Assembly: GCF_009720745.1 (NCBI RefSeq)
Contig: NZ_WNKX01000005.1
Coordinates: forward strand, 62,001-126,000
DNA length: 64,000 bases
Source: Massilia eburnea
GTDB taxonomy: Bacteria > Pseudomonadota > Gammaproteobacteria > Burkholderiales > Burkholderiaceae_D
Reading direction: 5' to 3'
Position numbers and translations under genes: made by a program. Below are positions 1 through 8,077 of the stretch, piece by piece. The notes beneath the pieces were generated by a model. That model made no database searches. It was not told where the DNA came from and saw nothing but the letters and a program-made list of their open reading frames with translations. The number at the start of each line of letters is the position of its first letter. Position 1 is the stretch's first letter.

Positions 1-151
1 CTCGAAGAACCCCGCCGACCGCCTGCTGCTGATCGACAAAGTCCTGCGCAGGGAAGGGGAGGAAGTAGCACCCGGCCTGATCCTGGAAAAACTCCAGCCC
101 AAGCAGGCAATCTTCGGATTCCGCGGCTACCGCTACCGGATCGCACTATGA
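1..151 (+). CDS. gspB: General secretion pathway protein B, C-terminal fragment
   Basis: Only the last 49 residues are in the window, reading from base 2 to the TGA at 149-151. The visible stretch contains NPADRLLLIDKVLRREGEEV and a following GLILEKLQP segment, which match the C-terminal periplasmic domain of GspB-type type II secretion assembly factors. In that family the domain sits in the periplasm after one membrane helix and helps assemble the secretin or link it to the inner-membrane ATPase. The stop codon overlaps the mobB start in an ATGA arrangement, so the two genes are probably translationally coupled. The N-terminus lies outside the window, so domain order cannot be checked. Confidence 0.75.
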   Translation, partial: SKNPADRLLLIDKVLRREGEEVAPGLILEKLQPKQAIFGFRGYRYRIAL

Positions 152-669
152 CGCACAAGCAGAACGTCCTCGGCGTCACCGGCCCATCCGGCAGCGGCAA
201 AACCACCCTGATCGAATACCTGGTCAAGAACCTGGCTGCGCACGGCTGGAAGGTCAATGTCATCAAGCACAGCCACCACGACTTCGAACTGGAACCGCCC
301 CGGAAAGACAGCGCCCGTTTCCGCCACGCCGGCGCTGCCGAAGTGATGATCGCTTCGCCTTATCGTTTTGCCATCATCCACGAACTGCGCGGCGCCGATG
401 AGCCAGGCGCCGACGAGCAGCTGGCCAGGCTGCAGCCTGCCGACCTGACCCTGGTCGAAGGCTTCCACGCATGGCAAATCGACAAGCTTGAAGTCTACCG
501 CGCCCTCGAAGGCAAGCCGCCGCGCTACCTGGACGACCATACCGTCGTCGCCGTTGCCTCGGACCAGCCAGCCCCGCATGGCTTGCCGCCCCGCCTGCAA
601 TGGCTCGACCTGAACCGCCCGGACACAGTGCTGGACTGGCTGATGAAAAAAATCCCGCGCCAAGCCTAA
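148..669 (+). CDS. mobB: Molybdopterin-guanine dinucleotide biosynthesis adaptor MobB
   Basis: This 173-residue protein has a P-loop GPSGSGKT at residues 12-19, followed by the MobB pattern KHSHHDFELEPPRKDSARFR and the later LVEGF motif near residue 112. MobB proteins are small GTP-binding partners of MobA and help attach GMP to molybdopterin in the cytoplasm. Length matches the family. The ATG overlaps the stop of the upstream gspB, so the start is well supported. No other molybdenum cofactor gene is visible in the window, which means the adaptor is separated from mobA here. Confidence 0.9.
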   Translation: MTHKQNVLGVTGPSGSGKTTLIEYLVKNLAAHGWKVNVIKHSHHDFELEPPRKDSARFRHAGAAEVMIASPYRFAIIHELRGADEPGADEQLARLQPADLTLVEGFHAWQIDKLEVYRALEGKPPRYLDDHTVVAVASDQPAPHGLPPRLQWLDLNRPDTVLDWLMKKIPRQA

Positions 670-721
670 AGTTCCCGAAAACCCATCCGTAAATCAGGAT
701 AGGTACCAATGGGAGATTCAA

Positions 722-922
722 ATGGACGTAACCAGCATTGCAGCTGCAGCAACAACGATCGCCGATACGAAAAACAGTACGGAAATCGGTTACGCCGTAT
801 TAAAAAAGGCACAAGACGTGCAAGCGTCCAGCGCCCAGGCCCTGATCGAAGCGATCCCGCCAGCGCCTGCCGCCGCCAACCTGCCATCGCACTTGGGCCA
901 GAACATCAACACCACCGCTTGA
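722..922 (+). CDS. YjfB-like small protein
   Basis: This 66-residue protein begins [20 protein letters not shown] and carries the [14 protein letters not shown] segment that is typical of the YjfB family, annotated as putative motility proteins. It has no signal peptide or membrane segment and looks mostly helical. The start is set by GGGAGA seven bases upstream. It stands alone and is followed directly by a strong terminator. The family is widespread in Proteobacteria and Firmicutes, but its function is not settled, so the motility link is from family annotation only. Confidence 0.75.
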   Translation: MDVTSIAAAATTIADTKNSTEIGYAVLKKAQDVQASSAQALIEAIPPAPAAANLPSHLGQNINTTA

Positions 923-944
923 GCGCAGCGCTCAAGCCGCAAAC

Positions 945-983
945 AACCCGCCGCACCGAGCATCGGTGCCTGCGGGTTTTTTT
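945..983 (+). terminator. Rho-independent terminator between yjfB-like gene and bufA1-like gene
   Basis: Stem AACCCGC (945-951) pairs with GCGGGTT (972-978), and an inner stem GCACCGA (953-959) pairs with TCGGTGC (963-969). A run of seven T follows. It ends only a few bases before the Shine-Dalgarno of the next gene (987-992), so it could also act on the bufA1 transcript. Confidence 0.85.
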
Positions 984-1001
984 ATATTGAGGATAAAAAC
1001 C

Positions 1002-1256
1002 ATGAAAAACCGCCAAGCCCTGATCGCCGCCGCCCTCGCCACCGTTTGCGCCACTGCCGCCGCGGCGGACAAACCAGCGGAACAGGAGAAATGCTACGGC
1101 ATCGCCAAAGCCGGCCAGAACGACTGCGCCACCGGTACCCACGGCTGCGCGAGCGAGGCCAAGTCCGACAACCTGGCCGGTGAATGGAAATTCGTCGCCA
1201 AAGGCACTTGCGAAAAAGCCGGCGGCAAGACCGCCGCCCCAGCCAAGACCAAGTAA
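1002..1256 (+). CDS. bufA1: BufA1-type bufferin precursor (DUF2282), periplasmic metal-binding peptide
   Basis: This is an 84-residue precursor with a signal peptide (residues 1-22, ending ATAAAADK). The core has four cysteines, C31, C42, C49 and C70, in the contexts [20 protein letters not shown] and GTCEK. This four-Cys pattern is the DUF2282 family, now described as bufferins: ribosomal peptides whose cysteines are altered by an MNIO enzyme and which bind copper in the periplasm. The ATG at 1002 is preceded by TGAGGA at a good distance. Only 3 bases separate the stop from the fused maturase gene, so the pair is an operon. Copper is the expected ligand from family knowledge, not shown by this sequence. 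Confidence 0.88.
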   Translation: MKNRQALIAAALATVCATAAAADKPAEQEKCYGIAKAGQNDCATGTHGCASEAKSDNLAGEWKFVAKGTCEKAGGKTAAPAKTK

Positions 1257-1259
1257 GCA

Positions 1260-2864
1260 ATGAGCGCGCTCGCCGGTGCCGGTATCGGGCTGCGGGCGCC
1301 GCACTACCGCCAGTTCCTCGAACAGCGGCCGAAAGCCGGCTGGCTCGAAGTCCACACTGAAAACTATCTCGACCAGGCCGGCGGCGATTTCCACGTCCTG
1401 CAGGAACTGCGGCGTGACTACGCCATCAGCCTGCATGGTGTCGGCCTTGGGCTGGGTTCCGCGCGCGGCTTCAGCGAGCAGCACCTGGCGCGCGTCGCCA
1501 GCCTCGCCCAGCGCATCGAGCCCGCTCTCGTTTCCGAGCACTTGAGCTGGGGCGCCGTCTTCGATCGCCACCTGAACGACCTGCTGCCGCTGGCGCTGAA
1601 CCACGTGGCACTGGCCTTGCTGGAGGAGCGGGTAGGGCGCATGCAAGATGCCTTGGGGCGCCCCATCCTGCTGGAAAATGTCTCCAGCTTCGTGCGTTTT
1701 GCCGACGATGCGATGAGCGAAGCCGAATTTCTCGCCGCCCTCGCGCAGCGCACCGGCTGCGGCCTGCTGCTTGACGTGAACAACCTCTATGTCAACCAGT
1801 GCAACCACGAGGAAGACGCACTCACGGCGCTGCAGGCAATCGCTCGCGGCACAGTCGGCGAAATCCACCTTGCCGGCCACCTCGTCACGCCGCAAGCCGT
1901 CATCGACCACCACGGCGCCAAAGTCGCTGACCCCGTATGGCGGCTGTACGAAGCAGCGTTAGCCCGTTTCGGCGCCGTCCCGACGCTGATCGAATGGGAC
2001 ACCGACATTCCGGCCCTCGACGTCCTGCTGTCCGAAGCCGGCAAAGCCGCCGCCATCGCCGCCGCATTCTCTTCCAGCGATGCTGATTTCGATGCCAGGC
2101 GCTGCGGTATTCCCGTGGCGCCGTTGCCGGACAACGCTGCGCTGGCCGCACAGCAGCAGGCATTTTCCGACGCCTTATTCGCGGAAGAGGCAGAAAGCGC
2201 TTTGCAGCTGAAGCACGCCGAACGTTTCAGCCTTTATCGCGGCAACCTGAGCTCCACCTGGCGCAAGGCGCTGGCCGCCGCCTTTCCGGTGATCGCGCAA
2301 TTGGTTGGAGAAGAATTCTTCGCCGCGCTGGCGCGCGAATATGGCCGTGCCCAACCTTCGGAGAGCGGTGACCTGAACTGCTTCGGCGCGCATGTCGAAT
2401 CATTCCTGCGCAGCTTCCCGCACACGCAAGACTTGCCCTACCTGCCCGACATGGCCCGTCTCGAATGGCAGCTGCACCGCATCCATTACGCGCGGCACGA
2501 ACTAGCCTTGCAGGCGCAAGACATCAATCCGCAAACGCTGGAGCAAAGCGCCTTCCCATGGCAAGCGACCGCACATCTGTTCGAATCGGACTGGGCGATC
2601 GTGCCCCTGTGGCTAGCGCACCAGGGCGCTGAATTCCCGCGTGAGATGGCGCAGCCAAGCCGCGCCTTGCTCAGCCGCCCACAATGGACAGCCCAAGTCA
2701 CGCCGCTCGAGGCGCCCGAATACGCGGCCCTGCAAGAATTAAAGAATGGAGAAACGGTCGGCGCCGCATTGGACGCCGCCTTCGCGCTGGATGAAAACTT
2801 CGATGTCGCCGCCAGCCTCCGGCAATGGCTGCAGCAGCAAATCCTAGTGAAACGCCCGCATTAA
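1260..2864 (+). CDS. bufBC: Fused bufferin maturase: MNIO (DUF692) domain plus DUF2063 domain
   Basis: This 534-residue protein joins two genes that are usually separate. Residues 1-270 are a DUF692/MNIO iron oxidase: LHGVGLGLG (H59), EHLSW (E93, H94), LLENVSSF (E139, N140), DVNNLYVN (D172, N175), EIHLAGH (H203, H207) and EWD (E245, D247) are the usual metal-binding positions. Residues about 290-530 are a DUF2063 domain ([29 protein letters not shown]), the partner that binds the precursor leader. Family knowledge says the pair modifies core cysteines of the BufA peptide. No stop or frameshift lies between the domains. A DoxX-like BufD gene is absent downstream. The 3' end overlaps the convergent DUF883-like gene by 21 bases. 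Confidence 0.9.
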   Translation: MSALAGAGIGLRAPHYRQFLEQRPKAGWLEVHTENYLDQAGGDFHVLQELRRDYAISLHGVGLGLGSARGFSEQHLARVASLAQRIEPALVSEHLSWGAVFDRHLNDLLPLALNHVALALLEERVGRMQDALGRPILLENVSSFVRFADDAMSEAEFLAALAQRTGCGLLLDVNNLYVNQCNHEEDALTALQAIARGTVGEIHLAGHLVTPQAVIDHHGAKVADPVWRLYEAALARFGAVPTLIEWDTDIPALDVLLSEAGKAAAIAAAFSSSDADFDARRCGIPVAPLPDNAALAAQQQAFSDALFAEEAESALQLKHAERFSLYRGNLSSTWRKALAAAFPVIAQLVGEEFFAALAREYGRAQPSESGDLNCFGAHVESFLRSFPHTQDLPYLPDMARLEWQLHRIHYARHELALQAQDINPQTLEQSAFPWQATAHLFESDWAIVPLWLAHQGAEFPREMAQPSRALLSRPQWTAQVTPLEAPEYAALQELKNGETVGAALDAAFALDENFDVAASLRQWLQQQILVKRPH

Positions 2865-3131
2865 CTTATCTTCGCCGGACAAGTCGCGATACAGCAGGTT
2901 GGCGCGGTGGGTCGCTTCGATCATGCGCAACAGCTGCGCGTCCTCGCAACGCTCCAGCTCCTCGGTCGCGGCCAGCAAAGCCTGGGCCAGCTTGGCGCGT
3001 GCCGCCTGATACATCAAGCCGGTGTAGTGGTCGGTATTTTTGAGCAGCTCCTCGGCATTCTCGATGACCTGTCGCAGGTCACCGATCAGTTGTTCCTGGC
3101 TCTGCACTTGCTTCTGGTCGGGGTCATCCAT
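2844..3131 (-). CDS. DUF883-like (ElaB/YqjD-related) helical protein lacking the membrane anchor
   Basis: This 95-residue protein contains [19 protein letters not shown] and [18 protein letters not shown], the amphipathic helical part of the DUF883 (ElaB/YqjD) family, whose members bind ribosomes at the inner membrane in stationary phase. The usual C-terminal membrane helix is missing; the protein instead ends in a polar segment ([15 protein letters not shown]). The ATG at 3131 has AGGGTGAG upstream and is preferred over a GTG three codons earlier. Its 3' end overlaps the convergent bufferin maturase gene. Without the anchor, any membrane-ribosome role is doubtful. Confidence 0.6.
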   Translation of the reverse strand: MDDPDQKQVQSQEQLIGDLRQVIENAEELLKNTDHYTGLMYQAARAKLAQALLAATEELERCEDAQLLRMIEATHRANLLYRDLSGEDKLMRAFH

Positions 3132-3157
3132 GGAGCTCACCCTATGCGCGTGTTCAA

Positions 3158-3388
3158 TCAGGCAGCATTGCCCTCGGCATGGACGTCGATCTGCACGTCG
3201 CCCAGGCGCACCTTCTGGCCCGCCCGGATCTTCGCCGTCTTGCGCAACTCCTGTTTGCCGTCGACTTTGACGTCGCCGCTCGCCACGATCTGCTTGCCGG
3301 CGCCGCCGCTATCACACAGGCCGACCACTTTCAGGAGCTGGTTCAGCTCGATGTACTCGCCTGTCAATTCGAAATCTACTTTCTGCAT
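3158..3388 (-). CDS. S4-domain RNA-binding protein, YbcJ type
   Basis: This 76-residue protein is essentially one S4 RNA-binding fold: YIELNQLLKVVGLCDSGGAG, then GDVKVDGKQELRKTAKIRAG and KVRLGDVQIDV. This is the YbcJ-like family of stand-alone S4 proteins, thought to bind structured RNA, possibly in ribosome assembly. AGAGGA eleven bases before the ATG supports the start. It lies between fumC and the DUF883-like gene on the same strand, with a 27-base gap to the latter, so co-transcription is likely. Confidence 0.85.
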   Translation of the reverse strand: MQKVDFELTGEYIELNQLLKVVGLCDSGGAGKQIVASGDVKVDGKQELRKTAKIRAGQKVRLGDVQIDVHAEGNAA

Positions 3389-3443
3389 TTTAGTCCTCTT
3401 TCTGATGGGCTGGCGCGGCCGGTGTCGTATTTCCAGCGGGAAA

Positions 3444-4841
3444 TTAACCCTTGCCTCCTGGTTTGGTCATCTCCAGTGGAACAATCCACTCGTTGAACTG
3501 GGTTTCGTTCACAAAACCCAGTGCGAGGGCTGCTTCCTTCAGTGTCGTGCCCTCGTGCTGCGCCTTCTTCGCAATTTGCGCGGCGCGATCATAACCGATA
3601 TGCGGCGCCAGCGCGGTCACCAGCATCAGCGAGCGCTCCATCAGCTCCTCAATCCGGGTGAGGTTAGGTTCGATGCCGTGCGCGCAATGCTCTTCGAAGC
3701 TGCGCATGCCGTCGGCCAGCAGGCGCGCACTTTGCAGGAAATTGTGGGCGATCAGCGGCTTGAACACATTCAGTTCGAAGTTGCCGGAGGCTCCCCCGAC
3801 TGTAATCGCGACGTCATTGCCGAACACCTGGCAGCACAGCATGGTCAGCGCCTCGCTTTGCGTCGGGTTGACCTTGCCAGGCATGATCGAGCTGCCCGGC
3901 TCATTTTCAGGAATGCTGATTTCGCCCAGGCCGGAACGCGGGCCGGATGCCATCCAGCGCACGTCATTGGCCAGCTTCATCAGGGCGGTCGCCAGGGTTT
4001 TCAGGGCTCCATGTGCGGATACCAGGGCGTCATGCCCGGCCAGCGCGGCGAACTTGTTATCGGCGGTGCGGAAGGGGAGGTTCAGGCGTGCCGCCAGCTC
4101 GGCGGCGATGCGCGTCGCGTATTCGGGATGCGAATTCAGGCCGGTACCAACGGCGGTGCCGCCGGCAGCCAGTTCCAGCACTGCGGGCAGCGCGGCATCG
4201 ATGGCCTTTTCGGCATAATCCAGCTGCGCCACATAGCCCGAAAATTCCTGTCCCAAGGTGAGCGGCGTTGCGTCCTGCAGGTGGGTACGGCCGATCTTGA
4301 CGATGCCGTCAAAAGCCTTTGCCTTGGCTTGCAGCGTGGCGCGCAACTGGCGCAGGGCAGGGAGCACATTGTTCGCCACGGCCAGTGCTGCCGCAACATG
4401 CATTGCGGTCGGGAAGATGTCGTTTGAAGACTGGCCCTTGTTGACGTCGTCGTTCGGGTGCAGCTTGCGTCCTTCGCCACGTTCGCCGCCCAGGATTTCG
4501 GAAGCGCGGTTGGCCAGCACTTCGTTCATATTCATGTTGGACTGCGTGCCGGAGCCGGTCTGCCATACCGCCAGCGGAAATTCGCCGGCGTGCTTTCCTT
4601 CCAGGACTTCATCGGCCGCCTGCATAATGGCGTTGGCTTTGGCGCTATCGAGCACGCCCAGGTCGACGTTGACCTTGGCGGCAGCGCGCTTCACGCTGGC
4701 GAGCGCGGCGATCAGTTCGGCCGGCATGCGTTCGCTGGAAATGCGGAAGTGCTCGAGCGAGCGCTGGGTCTGGGCGCCCCACAATTGGCTGGCCGGGACT
4801 TCGATTGGCCCAAAACTGTCGCGCTCGATTCGGCTGTTCAT
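3444..4841 (-). CDS. fumC: Fumarate hydratase class II
   Basis: This 465-residue protein matches class II fumarases from the first residues ([20 protein letters not shown], then [15 protein letters not shown]) to the signature [11 protein letters not shown] near residue 317. It converts fumarate and malate in the citric acid cycle without an iron-sulfur cluster, as a soluble homotetramer. The catalytic [12 protein letters not shown] and [17 protein letters not shown] regions are present. The ATG at 4841 has GGAG eight bases upstream and gives the family's normal N-terminus; longer in-frame starts lack a ribosome site. Class II enzymes often serve under oxidative or iron-limited conditions. 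Confidence 0.97.
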   Translation of the reverse strand: MNSRIERDSFGPIEVPASQLWGAQTQRSLEHFRISSERMPAELIAALASVKRAAAKVNVDLGVLDSAKANAIMQAADEVLEGKHAGEFPLAVWQTGSGTQSNMNMNEVLANRASEILGGERGEGRKLHPNDDVNKGQSSNDIFPTAMHVAAALAVANNVLPALRQLRATLQAKAKAFDGIVKIGRTHLQDATPLTLGQEFSGYVAQLDYAEKAIDAALPAVLELAAGGTAVGTGLNSHPEYATRIAAELAARLNLPFRTADNKFAALAGHDALVSAHGALKTLATALMKLANDVRWMASGPRSGLGEISIPENEPGSSIMPGKVNPTQSEALTMLCCQVFGNDVAITVGGASGNFELNVFKPLIAHNFLQSARLLADGMRSFEEHCAHGIEPNLTRIEELMERSLMLVTALAPHIGYDRAAQIAKKAQHEGTTLKEAALALGFVNETQFNEWIVPLEMTKPGGKG

Positions 4842-4964
4842 CGCTTGCTCCATGATTGAAAAGTGATGTCTGAATTGTAACTCCATGTTGCTGGCGCTGC
4901 AGGACCTACAAAATTGGGATTTTCTGCCGTTAATGTGTACATCAGAGAAATAGGCCTGTCTTCC

Positions 4965-6269
4965 ATGCTAAGCAAACGATTGACCTTGAGCACTTTCGCG
5001 CTGGCGCTGCTGGTTCTTGGCATCGGCGGCCCGCTGCGGGCAGCCGAGCTGGGGGAAGTGAAGGTTAATTCGCATATCGGCCAGCAGTTGTCGGCCGATA
5101 TCGAGCTCGTTGACTTGACGGCAGCCGATCTGGCGGAAATCCAGGCCAGGCTGGCGAACCCCGATGTATTCAAAGTGGCCGGCCTTCAGGTGCCGCCGGT
5201 GCTGGGTGGCCTGAATATCGCCATTGCCAGGCGCGATAATAAGCGCTTCCTCCACCTGACCACGCTGCAGCCTGTGAATGCGGATGCCCTGCACATTTTT
5301 CTGGAATTGAGCAGCGGTGGAAAGCAGGCGATCCGTGCGGCCTCGCTCTGGCTGACACCTGAACCGCCGTCGCAACGCGCAGCACGCATTGCTGTTGCGC
5401 AGCCGGCGACGGCTGCACCAGCTGCGCCCTCCGCAGTAACCACCCCAGCTACTGTGACTCCGCCAGCCGCTCCGCCAGGCGCCCAGGAAAGCGCGGAGGC
5501 AGGGCTAAATGAGGCGGCGCAAAGAGCGTTTGCCTATCGCAAGCAGAAGGCTTTGGAACAGGCCCAGGCCCGCGCCGCTGGACAATCGACGCCGCCCGCA
5601 ACCGCAACGGAGCCTTCGCCCTCAGCCGCGGCGCCGGCTGTAGTCACGCCGCCAAACGCAACCGCGCCGCCAGTCGCTGCCGTGCCGCCAACCGCAGCCG
5701 CGCCGCAAGCTGCGCCAGTCGCGGCAGTTGCCAGGTTGCCCGCCGCCGCGCGTCACGTTCCCGTGGCCGCGCCTGCCCAGCCCCAGTCCTGCGCCCCGGA
5801 TAAACAAGTAGCGGCCCAGCTCCAGCAATGCCAGGCCATGACCAGTAAATTGTCCGACATCGAAGGCAAAGTGCGTCGCCTTCAATCGGCGATGATCGCA
5901 CCGGCCGGGGGCGCCGTCTCTACAGCAGCAACGCCGGCTACGCCGCCAGCCGCCGCACTGAAAGTCGAGGCTGCCGCCGGAAAGCCGGCTGCCCTCGCCA
6001 CCAAGCCTTCATCCGCTCCGGTCAAGCCGGGAGTGACCCCGGTCAAGCCCGGCGTCGCCGCCGACCTGGCAGGAAATTCCCGCAAACGGCTCATCATGAT
6101 CGGCGGCGGCGTCCTCGCGGGCCTGGCCGCGCTCGGCGGAATGATCTTCTTCCTGCGCAAACGCCAAGCCAATGGGCCGCTGAAGATCTGGCAATCTTTC
6201 CGCAAAAAAGGCGAGGCGGAAGTTGTGGAAGCAGTCCCGGACGAGGCTGAGCAGCTGGCTGCACAATAG
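4965..6269 (+). CDS. FimV N-terminal-domain protein, short form
   Basis: This 434-residue protein has a signal peptide ([20 protein letters not shown]) followed by the FimV N-terminal domain: [20 protein letters not shown] and [20 protein letters not shown] long Ala/Pro-rich linker follows (residues about 135-345), then one membrane helix ([20 protein letters not shown]) and a short basic-acidic tail. Full-length FimV/HubP proteins carry a LysM domain and a C-terminal TPR region; neither is seen here. It probably sits in the inner membrane with the bulk in the periplasm. FimV proteins act at cell poles with type IV pili and secretion systems, but no such genes are adjacent, so its role is open. 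Confidence 0.75.
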   Translation: MLSKRLTLSTFALALLVLGIGGPLRAAELGEVKVNSHIGQQLSADIELVDLTAADLAEIQARLANPDVFKVAGLQVPPVLGGLNIAIARRDNKRFLHLTTLQPVNADALHIFLELSSGGKQAIRAASLWLTPEPPSQRAARIAVAQPATAAPAAPSAVTTPATVTPPAAPPGAQESAEAGLNEAAQRAFAYRKQKALEQAQARAAGQSTPPATATEPSPSAAAPAVVTPPNATAPPVAAVPPTAAAPQAAPVAAVARLPAAARHVPVAAPAQPQSCAPDKQVAAQLQQCQAMTSKLSDIEGKVRRLQSAMIAPAGGAVSTAATPATPPAAALKVEAAAGKPAALATKPSSAPVKPGVTPVKPGVAADLAGNSRKRLIMIGGGVLAGLAALGGMIFFLRKRQANGPLKIWQSFRKKGEAEVVEAVPDEAEQLAAQ

Positions 6270-6292
6270 CAACCACTCTTGCTTTTCGGTGC

Positions 6293-6322
6293 TAGACAAG
6301 ATTTTTTTACCTGGGTTATACT
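6293..6322 (+). promoter_or_regulatory. Strong sigma-70 type promoter of an orphan small RNA
   Basis: TAGACA at 6293-6298 and TATACT at 6317-6322 are separated by 18 bases, close to the sigma-70 consensus. Transcription would start near 6329. No open reading frame with a ribosome site follows before the terminator at 6507-6532. Confidence 0.7.
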
Positions 6323-6328
6323 GGGTTC

Positions 6329-6532
6329 ACACGGACCGGGTTCTGTCGCAGTCACCACCGATAGCGTGACGCGAACCACAGAGTGACGTTGAAGAAACGA
6401 CCCCGTCTGGAAGCAGTTCATTGCCGACTGAGGCGATTTGAACGCCGGGTGCAACCGGCGCTGAGGCGACGCCAGGAGATACCTGGTGTTCGCCCCTCCG
6501 GATTCCAAGGCGCCCCATGCGGGCGCCTTTTT
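6329..6532 (+). ncRNA. Candidate structured small RNA, family not recognised
   Basis: A segment of about 200 bases is bounded by a near-consensus promoter and a rho-independent terminator. It holds several self-complementary pieces: GTCAC with GTGAC (about 6342-6367), GCCGGG with CCGGC (about 6445-6460), and a long hairpin with arms GGCGACGCCAGG and CCTGGTGTTCGCC (about 6464-6494). No convincing coding frame is present. The genes on either side (FimV-like and FliT-like) point away or converge, so this is not an obvious leader. I considered 6S RNA because of size, but could not match a single long rod fold. Best treated as an unassigned trans-acting RNA. Confidence 0.6.
6507..6532 (+). terminator. 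Terminator of the candidate small RNA
   Basis: AAGGCGCCC pairs with GGGCGCCTT around a CATGC loop and is followed by a T run. It is on the plus strand and ends the transcript that starts near 6329. Confidence 0.85.
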
Positions 6533-6553
6533 CATTCCCGCGGCGGCAAGGCG

Positions 6554-6577
6554 AAAAAAAGCGCCCGCAGGCGCCTT
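6554..6577 (-). terminator. Terminator of the FliT-like gene
   Basis: Read on the minus strand, GGCGCCTGCGGGCGC is followed by seven T. It lies 20 bases after the FliT-like stop codon and faces the terminator of the small RNA. Confidence 0.8.
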
Positions 6578-6596
6578 CTTCTTCAATTCCCTGGAA

Positions 6597-6863
6597 TCAG
6601 CCGTGCAGGCGATTCTGCCAAGGATCGGTCACGTCGCGGATAGCGCGGTCGTTGGCCATGATTTGTTTCAGCAGTTCGATCTTGCGTTTGCGGGCATCGC
6701 CCTGCAATGGGGCAGCGCCGCCCATCAGGGCAACCGAAGCCGCCGCGCACTGGTTTTCCATGCGGTCAAGTGCATCCCAGTCGCTGGATTGCGCGGCGCC
6801 CACCATCTGGCTGGTCAAACCGGCAATTTTTTCGTACGTAGCGAGGACTTGGGTCGAGGTCAT
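6597..6863 (-). CDS. FliT-like flagellar export chaperone
   Basis: This 88-residue, mostly helical protein has the FliT-type layout: VLATYEKIAGLTSQMVGAAQ, SSDWDALDRMENQC, then RKRKIELLKQIMANDRAIRD and WQNRL at the end. FliT proteins bind the filament cap protein FliD and can modulate FlhDC. AAGG precedes the ATG. No fliD, fliS or other flagellar gene is near, which is unusual because fliT normally follows fliD-fliS. The assignment rests on pattern and length only. Confidence 0.6.
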   Translation of the reverse strand: MTSTQVLATYEKIAGLTSQMVGAAQSSDWDALDRMENQCAAASVALMGGAAPLQGDARKRKIELLKQIMANDRAIRDVTDPWQNRLHG

Positions 6864-6963
6864 TTTGAGCCTTGGATTCTGTGCGCGGAGTACCGCATGT
6901 CAGGATTAACGTCAGGCTCGGAAGGAACTTTAGGGTCTTTTTGAAAAATATTTGAGAAAATTC

Positions 6964-7011
6964 CAAAAAAATTGCCGTTGCGCCCCCATCCCAAAGGGCA
7001 GCAACGGCACT
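6964..7011 (-). terminator. Terminator of the HDOD gene
   Basis: On the minus strand TGCCGTTGC pairs with GCAACGGCA across a loop of about 19 bases, followed by AATTTTTTT. It lies just after the HDOD stop codon at 7030. Confidence 0.75.
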
Positions 7012-7029
7012 AATTAAGCAAAACGTTGG

Positions 7030-7845
7030 TTATTTGATCAGTTCGTCGAGGCCTGCGCTGAGCTCGTCCAGCGACGGCATCTGGTCGATCAGGGCATTTT
7101 CCTCCAGGCCCAGGCTTTCGGCGACCTCGGTCGGGTAGCAGGCGGCGATCTCGTCAGGGGTCAGCTTGTTCTCGTCGATGCGGGCGCGCCAGGCGGCCAG
7201 GTGGATCACTGCGGCCAACTCGTTTTCGCCCGGGTTGGGGATGGCGGCAATCGTATCGGAGAAGGTTGGCGGGAACTTCCAGCGGCGGGCCAGTTCGGCG
7301 CCGACGTCAGCATAGTTGTACCCGAGCGAGGCATTTTCGGTATCCAGGCGGCGCGGGTCGAGCGGGCCGGCAACCTTGTCGAGCGCCAGCGCCTGTTCCG
7401 GCATGCCGGCGTGGATCACCAGCTGGCCGATCGCATGCATCATGCCGATGGTGAAGGCGAGGTCGGTATTCTGTTTGCAGGCCTTGGCAATGAACTTGGC
7501 GCCCACCGCGGTACGCAGGCTGTAGCGCCAGAACTGGCGCAGGTCCAGGCCCGGCACGGTCTTGAAGCCGCTCACCAGGCCGGAGCTGATCACGAGCGTG
7601 CGCACGGTAACGAAGCCCAGCATCAGCACGGCGTCTTCCACGGTGCCGATGGAGCGCGACACGTGGTAATACGCGGAATTGGCCAGGCGCAGCAGTTTGG
7701 CGCTCAACACCGGGTCGGCCGACAGCTTTTTGGCAATTTCTTCGGTCGAAACGCTAGCCTTGTCGAAGCTGCTGATCAACTCCTCTACAACCTTCGGCGC
7801 AGTTGGCAACGCGGTTGGATTCTGGAACAGGGCTTCGAGCTTCAT
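7030..7845 (-). CDS. HDOD-domain protein
   Basis: This 271-residue protein starts MKLEALFQNPTALPTAPKVV and is an HDOD domain throughout: LSADPVLSAKLLRLANSAYY, GTVEDAVLMLGFVTVRTLVI, and GMMHAIGQLVIHAGMP. HDOD proteins resemble HD phosphohydrolases but lack the metal-binding residues, and act in signalling, often with chemotaxis, cyclic-di-GMP or DNA uptake functions. The ATG at 7845 has AAGGAGA upstream and is chosen over an upstream ATG that has no ribosome site. It is a single-domain form with no GGDEF or EAL region. Confidence 0.88.
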   Translation of the reverse strand: MKLEALFQNPTALPTAPKVVEELISSFDKASVSTEEIAKKLSADPVLSAKLLRLANSAYYHVSRSIGTVEDAVLMLGFVTVRTLVISSGLVSGFKTVPGLDLRQFWRYSLRTAVGAKFIAKACKQNTDLAFTIGMMHAIGQLVIHAGMPEQALALDKVAGPLDPRRLDTENASLGYNYADVGAELARRWKFPPTFSDTIAAIPNPGENELAAVIHLAAWRARIDENKLTPDEIAACYPTEVAESLGLEENALIDQMPSLDELSAGLDELIK

Positions 7846-8077
7846 GAAAATCTCCTTATTGATAGGCGTTGCTGTAGGTGAACTATATAGCGATTCAAGA
7901 GGGGAGTGCAGCAAGTTTTTCAGAACCGTTGGCATCGCTGCACAGCATTCCCAGCTTTTTGCAGCTCGTCCCGGAAATTTGCAGCCTGTCGCATTTGTCC
8001 CTTGTCAAAAGTGAGTTGCCGCTAGAGTGCAATCTGGCCTATTCCGCCATTTAAAACGACTACATAGGGATACAAAC

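Noticed and set aside
2907..4427. A 506-residue plus-strand frame across the S4 and fumC genes
   Set aside because: It spans three good minus-strand genes and has no recognised domain or ribosome site.
6329..6532. 6S RNA
   Set aside because: Size fits, but the segment folds into several short hairpins and I could not find the long rod with a central bubble; the usual zapA/ygfA neighbours are absent.
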